Assembly: GCA_035553375.1 (NCBI GenBank)
Contig: DATNCY010000187.1
Coordinates: 14,645-78,644, forward strand
Length of the DNA: 64,000 nucleotides
Direction: 5' to 3'
Origin: JAJPHU01 sp035553375
Lineage (GTDB): Bacteria; Planctomycetota; Planctomycetia; Gemmatales; Gemmataceae
The notes under the pieces are model-generated. The model did no database searches. It worked only from the letters and a program-made list of their open reading frames with translations, and had not been told where the DNA came from. The position numbers and the translations under genes were made by a program. This document shows positions 36,262-44,864 of this stretch, one piece after another. Position 1 is the first letter of the stretch. Each line of letters begins with the position of its first letter.

Positions 36262-39200
36262 ATGGACACTCTGCTCATCATCGTTTTGATTCTGGGATTC
36301 ATCATGGTGATCGGCCATCTCCTCTGGTTGGCCGTCGCTGCCGGATTCCGACTCCTGTTTTCCGGTTTGTATGAAGAACGCCCTGAGCCGGTTGGCCAAC
36401 ATCTGGCCGACAGTCCGATGCGCGACTTGGAGATTACAACCCGGACGATCCGCGATTTGTTGGCGCGCGGCGAACTCGATCATGCCGCCGCCGAGCGCGT
36501 AGAGCAATGTTTGGAAGCTCGGCGTCGATCGCTCCGAGAGAAAGATATTACCCCGGTCGCAAAACCGACACGTCTGGCTCCGGCAGCGTCGGTGGCTGAG
36601 TTGGAGGAGTTACTTGGTGGCGTGCATCCGCGCGATTTGCCACCGGGACGACGTCAAGAAGCGCTGGCTTGCTATCGCCGGCTGAACAATAGCCAGCGCG
36701 CCGCCCTGAACGCGCCGACGCTGCTGGCCTTGGCTCGCTTGCTCGTCATGGCGGGGATGACCTCACACGGCATCAACGCCTATCGCCGTCTGCTCCAAGA
36801 TCACACGGATCTGCCCGACCGAGCGTTGATCGCCCTGGAAGCCGGCCGCCTCGCCTTTCGCGAGGAACTTCCCGATCTGGCACTCCGCTTCCTTCAAATG
36901 GCGCTGGCGGGCGTCCTACCGACAGCGGAGTACGATGAAGTCCAAACCATGCTCGCCCGACTCGACAAGGTGGGACCGGCGAGACGCCGGTCCGTGCAAG
37001 CACCGGCGGCTATCGCCGTGGTCGAGTCAGGAGCGATCCCTGAGATGATCCCCGTTTCACCCGCCGCCGAGGTCGCCGTTCATCCCGCGCCGGTGCCGCC
37101 CGCACCGCCCACGCCTCCTATGATCGTGCCTCCACCCCGCCGGCCGCGGCGATCCCTGACGACGTTACTGGCGGCGTTCATGGAGGATCGCAACATCCTC
37201 TGGGGTGAATTGGCCGGCGGCTTGCTCATCGTCGGTTGTTCCATCGCGCTCGTCATCACTCTCTGGCACAGCCTCGAAGAATTGCCGTATTTTCCCTTCC
37301 TTATCTTCGCCTCGATCACCGCTGCCCTGTTCGCCGCCGGAGAATATACGCTGCATCACTGGAAGCTCGAATCGACGAGTCGCGGTCTGCTGGTCATCGC
37401 GCTCTTGCTGGTGCCGCTCAATTTGCTGGTTCTCGCCGACCCCTCACTTTCCCACACCAATTCCGCCCTCGAACTAACCTTCAAAGCCGCCGCCGTTCTT
37501 TTATCGCTGGGAATGATCCGTCTGGCGGGCCGCGATCTGATCGGCGTCGGCCTGCTGCCTGGCCCTATTGATCGCCGGTGGTTGTTCATGCTCGCCATCG
37601 TCGGCACGGCCGGCAGTCAGCTCATCGTGCCGCGCCTGCTCGACGAACCACATCCGATCCTGTTCGTAATACTCGGTTGTGTGCCGGTCGGTTGTCACCT
37701 GCTGGCGTGCGGCGCTGTCGTTGCCGGACTCAACCGCGCCCGGAAGCGGACCGAGAATCAGCGTCTGGAGATTCGTCAGGCTCATGCCCTTTTCGTGTTT
37801 CTCGGTCTGGCGAGCTTCGCTTTGTTTGTGGCTCTCGGTTTTCTGCTGTCACGCAGCGGCGATCTGACTCGCGCCCTGCCACGTCTGGCCGTACCGTTCG
37901 CCCTGGCGGGTGTGCCGATATTGGCCGGAGGTCTACTCGTGCGCCGCAGTCTGCCGGGTGAGGACGGCGGTGCTCCGCGCACGGCCGGCACCGCCGTCGC
38001 CTTCACCGGCCTGGCGATTATGCTATCGGCCGTGATTCTGGCTTGGCCGCAGCCGTTGGCCGTGCTGCTCGTTTGTCTGGCCAATGCCGCGATTCTGAGC
38101 GCGCTCGCTTTCCGCTGGCGTCTGCCCTCCGCCCAGGCCGTCGCTCTGCCCTGCCTGGCGCTGGCCGTGCTGATTATCGTGCAGTTTGCGCTGGGCAATC
38201 TCGCCATGCCGCCGGAGGCCGCCCCCGGAGGGTGGCTCACGCAGCAACTTCTGTCGCCATCGAGCGGCGTCACGCTGGCGATTCTCATGGTGTTACTCGC
38301 CCTCGGTATCGAGGGATTGGCTCGCGCCGGCCAGCACATTCACGCGGTCAGCTACGCGATCGGCTGCGCCGCGTTGGGTGGATGCGCTCTCCTGATAACG
38401 GCATGGCATGGGATCGAGTCACCGTGGTCCGCCGTCGTGGTCTACACATTGGCGGCGCTGTGTGCCCTCGCTCTCCACGTTCGTTGGCGACGGCCGGCCC
38501 TGCCGCACACCGGCCTCGGTCTGCTCGTCGCCGCCAGCCTGTGGAGTCTGTGGGCCATCGCTCCCGACAATCGGGCGCTGTGGGGCTTCATCGTGGCATT
38601 GGAATCCGCGATCCTGGCCATTGCCGCCTTGGGGCCGCATCCGCTTCGCCGCGCCTGCCGCGATGTCGCTGCTGTCGCCGCCGTTCTCGCCTTAGTGCTG
38701 GCCCTCGTGACGCCGGGTTTTCCCAACGGCGAGCTGCACACGGGCACGGCCGCCATCCTCGCTCTGACGAGTTTCCTGCTCGCTCATCTCATCCGACGTG
38801 CCGAACTGGCCTGGCTCGGATCGACGTTTTTGTTCGCCGCGCTGGCGCATCTGCTGGTCTGGGATTTGGTCGCAGCTGCCCTGCCGCGTCCGGTGCTGAC
38901 GGCGCTATTGGCACACGCTACGCTCGCCCTGGTCGGCGCTCTCGCGTTACGAGCCATTCGCCCCAGTGATGGGGATACGCTGCATGCACCGCTGGCGGAC
39001 TCTGCCCAACTCACTTCTCTGCTGGCGGTGCCGCTGCTGTTCTTGCCTGGAGTCGCCCCGCTCGTCCACGCCGGCTATGCACTCTGGCTCGCGGTTCTCT
39101 TCCTAGTCATCGCGTGGATGGAACATTCCCCGGCCTGGTTCACGGCGTTTCAAGCGATCCTAAGTTCGACCGTTGTGTTCGCGGTGACAGCTTTCTTACC

Positions 39201-42200
39201 CACCCAACAAGATTGGTTCGATCCGCGCAGTTTGCAGGCGTATGGCATCGGTCTCGGTCTACTCGGCCTGGGTTGGATCGCCTCTCGTATCGGTCTGGCG
39301 TCTCATCCGCGTGTCGGCGAACTCTGGCAAGCACCCTGGCCCTCGCTGGACCGCGTCGTTCTCGGCAGCCTTATCTTGGGACAGTTCGCGCTCGCCCTAT
39401 GGGGCATCTCGCCCGGTACAAACGCCGAACTCGTCCCTGTCGGGACTGTCTCGGCGATCATCTGGCCTAGCACGGTGGCTCACGCTTACGGTCCCGGCTC
39501 TTGGGCGCTGTTGGGCGTATTAACTCTTGTTCTGCTGGCGGCACTGCGCGAAAAAGGACGAACCAGCCTCCTCCTTGGCCTGCTCGTACTGGCCGTGACG
39601 GTGCCCATCCTCGCGGCGGGGCCGTATACCGCGCAGCAAGCAACCGCTTCGGCACTGCGTTGGGGCTTGGCCTTGTGCTATCTCGCCTGCTCCGCGCTCG
39701 TAGGGTTCCGGCGCGGCCTGGCGCGTTTGAGCGCGTCGGCTGGCGTTGCGTTCCCTGCTGATTCCTCCGCTGTCGTCTGGACGCATGGTTTACTCGGCGT
39801 TGTCGCCGCTGGTGTGCTGTTGTTGACGGCGCAGGTCGCGGTACTCGGCTTCGCCGGCCTGCGTCCGACGGGACCGGCCGCAGGCTCGTTTTTCGCGGAA
39901 ATGGGCTGGGTTTTGTCGAATGTGACGCCGCTCGTCCTCCTCACCGTGGGACTGGCGGGGCACGCCGTCCGCGAGCGCTCGCCGGCTTATGCCTTCACCG
40001 CCGGCCTGCTGGCCAACGTCAGTTTGACCGGCGGTTATGCTCTCGGTGTGGTGACAAGCGGCCGTCATTTGGGTACGGAAGAGATCGTTTTTATCTTGCA
40101 ACTTGGCAGCCTGATGGCGGGCTTATGGGCATTGGCCTGGATGTTGAGTCGGCCACGGGTTGCCGCATGGCACGCTGTCTCCGAACGCCACCCCTCCGCC
40201 TCGGCCCACTGGCTAATGGTGCTTCAGATTGGCCTCGCGTTGGCGGGACAATTTGTTCTTCTCGGCAGCGCTGTTGTTTCACTCGGCGCTTTGCAGCGAG
40301 TATTGACGCCGTGGTCGGCTGCCGCCGGATCGGTGACAGGTTGGGCCGCGTTGCTGGCGAGCCTGGCCGCGCTGATTGGCTGGTATTTGCAGCAGGGACG
40401 GCTAATGTCGTGGAGTTGGATGTTCGTTGGCGGACTCAGTACGGCCGGCTTGCTTGCCTGTACGATGGAACGGATGCAGCCGGACGCGGGGGTTTATGTT
40501 CTGCTGCTGGGCTGGCCTATCTATGTGCTGCTCTGGTCGTTGCTACCTGTGGTAAGCAAACTAATCGACAAGCCTGGAGCGCCAGCGACGGGACCACGCC
40601 TTTTCTCGTTCGCCGACTTCAACTTCTCCTCGCCGTTGATTCTGCTGCCTTGTATCCCTGCCATCTTATGGGTGCTGAACCTGGCCGGCACACGACAGGA
40701 ATACCTCTGGGCCACAACGACTGTCTCCCTCTCCGCCCTCGCCGCCGGTCTTCTCGCCATCGGGCGGCGCAGCGAGGAACTGGCTTTCCTGGCGGGGCTG
40801 GGCGTCAATCTGGCCACTTCGCTATTCGTCTGGCATTTATGGCACCCGTTACTTCCCTCATGGTTGTCTCTCGTGCAGGCCAATGTTATCGCCAGCGCGA
40901 GCGTGGCGCTCGTATGGTTGGGTGTGCGGAGTCGCTTGGCGGGGCGCCCGCCGGGAGCGCTCCTGGCGGTGCAAGCGGCGCTGGGCCTTGTAATCCACAC
41001 GATCTTGTTATCGTGGCCGCTCGTCGAAGTGTGGGGCGGTCCCGGCACGAAACCCGATACGTTCTTCGCCGACATCGGCTCGGCCGTCGGTTGGTTGGCC
41101 CTGTTGCTCTCGGCCGCGGCCGCATTCCGCTATCTCAGCGTCGCTCTGCCGCGTGGCCGCGTTCATGTCCTGGGGATCGTCGGCTTGTCGTTGGGTGTTC
41201 TGGCGGCGTGTACGGCCAGCCCGTGGGACACAGGCAATTGGCGCGCCTTCCACGTCCTGGAACTCTCCTGGTCGGTTTTCGGTCTCCTCGCCACGACTGC
41301 CAGCGTCGTGACGTTCTCCCTACGTGTGGCCCACCTAACCTCCGGCGACGGTGGCGAAGCACATGCACGCTATTTCGCGAAACTCCTGCCGCCTTATGAA
41401 CTACGCCGCTGGCTGGAGGGCGTGGGCCTGGCCATTCTTCTATTCGCCCTGCGCGGCGGTTGGGACGATCCGTGGCGACCCACCAGTTCGGCAGCGGCCG
41501 TTTTCGTCGTTAGTCTCATGGCCGGCGCACTGGCGATCTGGTCGCGCCGCCAGCGCTACGTGTGGCTCTCGGGCATCCTCCTTGATCTGCTTGGCGTGCT
41601 GGTTTGGTTGGCCTGGGGGCCAGCCACGGGCATCAGCTTTTTGTTGACGAACGCCCTCGGTCTGGCGGTGGCGGCCGCCTTCTGGAACATCGTGGATTTG
41701 GCTCTCGCGGAGCCGCTGCGGCGCGACGAAAACGCGGTTCTTTCGCTGCACCAATTGCCGCCGATCCCCTTCGTCCCCTGCGCCGGCAATTTGGCCCTCG
41801 CCCTTGTCGGTCTGGTCGTGGTTCTTCTGATAGGCTCGGACCTACAACCGCCTGGAATCGTCGTCTCCGGCGTGTTCGCCTGGACCGCTCTCGCGGCGGT
41901 CGGCGTTGCCCTGATCGTGGCGTTGTGGGATCGACGAACCGGGTTTGCCGCGCCGGGAATCTACCTCCTGGGCTTGGCCGCGGCCGGCTTGATGCTCCAC
42001 GGTCTGGGACGGACGCCCGCCGTCCTCGGCTGGAACGCCGCCCTCACCCTCGCCGGCTACGCGGTACTCGCCAGCTTAATTTTCCACATCTTCAATCGTT
42101 CACGCAATCACTGGTTCATACCGGCGCAAGCGGCCGTGGCTTGTGTTGTCCTCGCCCTGAGTCTGTGGATGTGTCTGGACTTCGCCGCATTGTTCGATCG

Positions 42201-43608
42201 TTTAGCTGGCCCCGTCGCCGTGTTGCTGCTCATCCCGGCGACGGTACTGCTAATTGAGCGTGACGCGAAGCCGCAAGCGGTCCTTCAATGGCTGCGTCCG
42301 GCGGCGCTCGTCTTCGCTGCGTTAGCTGCCGCCGAGATGGGCTATGCCCTCCCCGATCCTGCCGGCGCGGCAACTTGGCTCCATCGCAATGTGCTGCTCA
42401 TGGTGGCGCTGGCCGCCATGACCGCGCTGTTCGGCGTCGCCCTGCCGCGCTGGCTGGCGCACGATCCGGAGTGGGTGCGCTGGGGGCGGCGTTTCGGTCC
42501 CATGCTTGGCGTACTTGCCTCGCTGACACTGCTCGTCTTGCTCGTGCAGGAGTTTCGGCTCTACGACGCTGCCACGCGACGCACGCCGATGGCCTGGCCT
42601 GCCGTCCTCATCGTGCTGGCCGCGCTCGTCACCCTGATGGTCAGCGGCATCCTCTTCGCCGTGGTGCCCGGCCGCGATCCGTTCGGCCTCTCCGAGCGCG
42701 GTCGGACGCTCTACGTCTACACGGTCGAGCTGTTGCTGGTGCTGCTGTTCATTCACCTGCGTCTCACGGTGCCGCAACTGTTCCACGGTTGGTTAAGCCG
42801 CTACTGGACGTTCGTCGTTATGCTGATTGCCTTCCTGGGTGTCGGACTGAGTGAGTTCTTCGAGCGTCGCAAACTGCGCGTGTTGGCCGATCCGCTACAG
42901 CGCACCGGCGTCTTCTTGCCACTTTTGCCGTTGCTCGCCTTCTGGGTACGGCCATCCACACCGGGCTTGCCGCCTCTGCTCGGTGAGTTGCACAGGCCGC
43001 TCCATACCTTCAACTCCTACGCCTTCCTCTGGTTGCTCGTGTGCGGTCTCTATAGCGTCGTGTCTCTGATACGGCGTTCGTTCCGCTTCGCGCTGCTGGC
43101 GGCGCTGGCCGCCAACTGCGCCCTGTGGTCACTGCTGACGCATCACGGTATCGCCTTCCTCCTACATCCGCAGTGCTGGCTCATTCCGCTGGCCTTGATT
43201 GTTCTGGCCGCCGAACATGTCAACCGCGATCGTCTGCGTGCCGAACTGAGCGCCGGCCTGCGCTACCTCGGTATCAGCATGATTTATGTGTCCTCGACGG
43301 CCGATCTGTTCATCGCCGGCCTTGGCAATTCGATCGTGTTGCCGATCTTCCTCGCGGTTTTGTCACTGGCCGGCATCCTCGTCGGCATTCTGTTCCGCGT
43401 GCGGGCGTTCCTGTTCCTCGGTATCAGCTTCCTGTTTCTCGACGTGTTCACGATGATCTGGTATGCCGCGGTGGATCGCTATCAGACGTGGGTATGGTGG
43501 GTATCCGGCATTCTACTCGGCGCGGCGATCCTGACGCTGTTCGCTGTCTTCGAGAAGCGCCGCAACGATGTGCTACATCTGCTGGAAGAGATTAAACGCT
43601 GGGATTAG
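36262..43608 (+). CDS. Giant multi-spanning membrane protein, unknown function
   Basis: This 2448-residue protein is one of the largest here. An N-terminal membrane helix (residues about 4-35) is followed by a cytoplasmic region: a SHOCT-like helical stretch (RTIRDLLARGELDHAAAER, about 57-75) and TPR-like helices to about 235, then a Pro-rich linker. From about residue 300 to the end it is almost continuous hydrophobic helices, by eye around fifty or more, with repeated Leu/Ala-rich segments and no recognisable transporter or glycosyltransferase motif. GGAG precedes ATG 36262. Near residue 1437 it contains KPGAPATGP, encoded by a half-copy of the family-A intergenic repeat. It stands alone as a transcription unit. 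Function is not assignable. Confidence 0.8.
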   Translation: MDTLLIIVLILGFIMVIGHLLWLAVAAGFRLLFSGLYEERPEPVGQHLADSPMRDLEITTRTIRDLLARGELDHAAAERVEQCLEARRRSLREKDITPVAKPTRLAPAASVAELEELLGGVHPRDLPPGRRQEALACYRRLNNSQRAALNAPTLLALARLLVMAGMTSHGINAYRRLLQDHTDLPDRALIALEAGRLAFREELPDLALRFLQMALAGVLPTAEYDEVQTMLARLDKVGPARRRSVQAPAAIAVVESGAIPEMIPVSPAAEVAVHPAPVPPAPPTPPMIVPPPRRPRRSLTTLLAAFMEDRNILWGELAGGLLIVGCSIALVITLWHSLEELPYFPFLIFASITAALFAAGEYTLHHWKLESTSRGLLVIALLLVPLNLLVLADPSLSHTNSALELTFKAAAVLLSLGMIRLAGRDLIGVGLLPGPIDRRWLFMLAIVGTAGSQLIVPRLLDEPHPILFVILGCVPVGCHLLACGAVVAGLNRARKRTENQRLEIRQAHALFVFLGLASFALFVALGFLLSRSGDLTRALPRLAVPFALAGVPILAGGLLVRRSLPGEDGGAPRTAGTAVAFTGLAIMLSAVILAWPQPLAVLLVCLANAAILSALAFRWRLPSAQAVALPCLALAVLIIVQFALGNLAMPPEAAPGGWLTQQLLSPSSGVTLAILMVLLALGIEGLARAGQHIHAVSYAIGCAALGGCALLITAWHGIESPWSAVVVYTLAALCALALHVRWRRPALPHTGLGLLVAASLWSLWAIAPDNRALWGFIVALESAILAIAALGPHPLRRACRDVAAVAAVLALVLALVTPGFPNGELHTGTAAILALTSFLLAHLIRRAELAWLGSTFLFAALAHLLVWDLVAAALPRPVLTALLAHATLALVGALALRAIRPSDGDTLHAPLADSAQLTSLLAVPLLFLPGVAPLVHAGYALWLAVLFLVIAWMEHSPAWFTAFQAILSSTVVFAVTAFLPTQQDWFDPRSLQAYGIGLGLLGLGWIASRIGLASHPRVGELWQAPWPSLDRVVLGSLILGQFALALWGISPGTNAELVPVGTVSAIIWPSTVAHAYGPGSWALLGVLTLVLLAALREKGRTSLLLGLLVLAVTVPILAAGPYTAQQATASALRWGLALCYLACSALVGFRRGLARLSASAGVAFPADSSAVVWTHGLLGVVAAGVLLLTAQVAVLGFAGLRPTGPAAGSFFAEMGWVLSNVTPLVLLTVGLAGHAVRERSPAYAFTAGLLANVSLTGGYALGVVTSGRHLGTEEIVFILQLGSLMAGLWALAWMLSRPRVAAWHAVSERHPSASAHWLMVLQIGLALAGQFVLLGSAVVSLGALQRVLTPWSAAAGSVTGWAALLASLAALIGWYLQQGRLMSWSWMFVGGLSTAGLLACTMERMQPDAGVYVLLLGWPIYVLLWSLLPVVSKLIDKPGAPATGPRLFSFADFNFSSPLILLPCIPAILWVLNLAGTRQEYLWATTTVSLSALAAGLLAIGRRSEELAFLAGLGVNLATSLFVWHLWHPLLPSWLSLVQANVIASASVALVWLGVRSRLAGRPPGALLAVQAALGLVIHTILLSWPLVEVWGGPGTKPDTFFADIGSAVGWLALLLSAAAAFRYLSVALPRGRVHVLGIVGLSLGVLAACTASPWDTGNWRAFHVLELSWSVFGLLATTASVVTFSLRVAHLTSGDGGEAHARYFAKLLPPYELRRWLEGVGLAILLFALRGGWDDPWRPTSSAAAVFVVSLMAGALAIWSRRQRYVWLSGILLDLLGVLVWLAWGPATGISFLLTNALGLAVAAAFWNIVDLALAEPLRRDENAVLSLHQLPPIPFVPCAGNLALALVGLVVVLLIGSDLQPPGIVVSGVFAWTALAAVGVALIVALWDRRTGFAAPGIYLLGLAAAGLMLHGLGRTPAVLGWNAALTLAGYAVLASLIFHIFNRSRNHWFIPAQAAVACVVLALSLWMCLDFAALFDRLAGPVAVLLLIPATVLLIERDAKPQAVLQWLRPAALVFAALAAAEMGYALPDPAGAATWLHRNVLLMVALAAMTALFGVALPRWLAHDPEWVRWGRRFGPMLGVLASLTLLVLLVQEFRLYDAATRRTPMAWPAVLIVLAALVTLMVSGILFAVVPGRDPFGLSERGRTLYVYTVELLLVLLFIHLRLTVPQLFHGWLSRYWTFVVMLIAFLGVGLSEFFERRKLRVLADPLQRTGVFLPLLPLLAFWVRPSTPGLPPLLGELHRPLHTFNSYAFLWLLVCGLYSVVSLIRRSFRFALLAALAANCALWSLLTHHGIAFLLHPQCWLIPLALIVLAAEHVNRDRLRAELSAGLRYLGISMIYVSSTADLFIAGLGNSIVLPIFLAVLSLAGILVGILFRVRAFLFLGISFLFLDVFTMIWYAAVDRYQTWVWWVSGILLGAAILTLFAVFEKRRNDVLHLLEEIKRWD
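40571..40593. repeat. Half-copy of family-A repeat within the giant membrane gene
   Basis: Bases 40572-40593 repeat the left arm of the 6447 palindrome (GCCTGGAGCGCCAGCGACGG and the next two bases). The partner arm is missing. It is translated in frame in a loop between membrane segments. Confidence 0.85.
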
Positions 43609-43623
43609 CTCGACCACAAAAGG

Positions 43624-43760
43624 CATTTCACCACGGAAAGCACGGAAAACACGGAAAAAATCAAAAACACAAGGATAATAGAAACAGACAGAGACAGTAT
43701 GCTTTTTCCTAAACTTATTAATCCTTGCTTGTCTTTTTCCGTGTTTTCCGTGGTGAAATG
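43624..43760. repeat. Long-loop inverted repeat between convergent genes
   Basis: CATTTCACCACGG with following tandem CACGGAAAA-type units (from 43624) pairs with CCGTGGTGAAATG at 43748-43760 and the units before it. One tandem unit is missing from the right arm, and the loop is about 75 bases. It fills the 205-bp gap between the giant gene and the transporter gene; no gene is seen there. Confidence 0.85.
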
Positions 43761-43813
43761 TATTTTGGAGTCTAAGAGTCGGACGAGAGGCCGAGTTCGG
43801 CGATTGTCTTCAT

Positions 43814-44764
43814 TCATGCCACTACCCTTTCTCTTCGTAATAGTCTCTCGGCGATGAACGTATCCACGATCAGTTGTCCCACCGGATAAAACACGATCGG
43901 CACCACGGCCAGCGGATGCACTTCCTTGAAATACGTCTCGAACAGCAACAGCGCTACCGGCAGCGTCTTCTGACTGCCGGCGAAGGCAACGGCAATCTGA
44001 CTGGGGCGATCGAAGCGCAGTACCTTGCTGCTACCTAGGCCGATGGCCAGGGCGGTCAGATGCAGACCCAGACAGAGCAAGGCCGTGCCTAACAGCAACA
44101 TCGGCGACGGCAGCGAGGTTCTCGTCGCCAGCCGCGTCGCCACATCGGTCGCGGCCTTGAGAATGATACTGAGGATCAACAAACGAGAGAGGACGCCGAG
44201 CAAGGAGGCACCGCGCGAAGCCAGCCGCACCAGCGGCGGCATTGTGCGTGCCAGTTGGCCCAGACCGACGGGCACAACGAGAACCACAAGCAATTCGCGC
44301 ATCATGGCGGCGGCATCCACACCGACAGCGGCCCCCGTCGTCCACGTCAGCCAGGCCGTGGTAATGAGCCAACTTGTCGCCGTGGTCAGCAGGATAACCA
44401 ACAGAGCAACGGCCTCGCTGCCGCCGGCCATGCGCGTCCACAGCACCGCCGAGGCCAACGTACACGGTACGCTCGTCATGATGAGCAAGCCAATCCGATA
44501 ATCCGGTTCACCCACCAACGAGCCGGCAAGCCAGCCGAGGAGCGGCAACACACCGTAACTAATGAGCATCGCCCATAGTGCCGGCAACGGCCGAAGTAGG
44601 GCGCGTCCCAAACGGCGGCTTTCCAACCCCCAGGCCATGAGGAACAACGCCAACCCGACCACGCCGCGGGGCGGCACACGTCCCACCACCGGACGCAGCC
44701 AGTCCGGCCGCAGTCCCGCCAAACTCACCCCCCCAAGGAGAGCGATAAGGAACCAATGCCTCAT
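43814..44764 (-). CDS. SBF-like (bile acid:Na+ symporter superfamily) transporter
   Basis: This 316-residue protein has about nine or ten membrane helices and matches the SBF-like/Rch1 (SLC10A7-type) group: GVVGLALFLMAWGLESRRLG near the N-terminus, LIMTSVPCTLASAVLWTRMAGG in the middle (the 'crossover' motif region), and AVAFAGSQKTLPVALLLFE near the C-terminus, which is the most diagnostic motif. ATG 44764 (MRHWFLIALLGG) is chosen. It lies inside the left arm of a 51-bp inverted repeat, so upstream sequence, including any ribosome-binding site, is repeat-derived. A longer frame to 44857 is made entirely of that repeat. Substrate is unknown. Confidence 0.87.
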   Translation of the reverse strand: MRHWFLIALLGGVSLAGLRPDWLRPVVGRVPPRGVVGLALFLMAWGLESRRLGRALLRPLPALWAMLISYGVLPLLGWLAGSLVGEPDYRIGLLIMTSVPCTLASAVLWTRMAGGSEAVALLVILLTTATSWLITTAWLTWTTGAAVGVDAAAMMRELLVVLVVPVGLGQLARTMPPLVRLASRGASLLGVLSRLLILSIILKAATDVATRLATRTSLPSPMLLLGTALLCLGLHLTALAIGLGSSKVLRFDRPSQIAVAFAGSQKTLPVALLLFETYFKEVHPLAVVPIVFYPVGQLIVDTFIAERLLRRERVVA

Positions 44765-44862
44765 CAATGCAGAAGTCAGAATGCAGAATGCAGAATGAAA
44801 ACCAGATGCGTTTTTCATTCTGCATTCTGCATTCTGACTTCTGCATTGATGAGGCATTGGTT
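44751..44862. repeat. Perfect 51-bp-arm palindrome overlapping a start codon
   Basis: Arms 44751-44801 and 44812-44862 are exact reverse complements around a ten-base loop. Arms include tandem AGAATGC units. The left arm contains the first codons of the SBF-like gene (ATG 44764); the right arm ends two bases before the stop codon of the transglutaminase-like gene. Confidence 0.97.
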
Positions 44863-44864
44863 CT

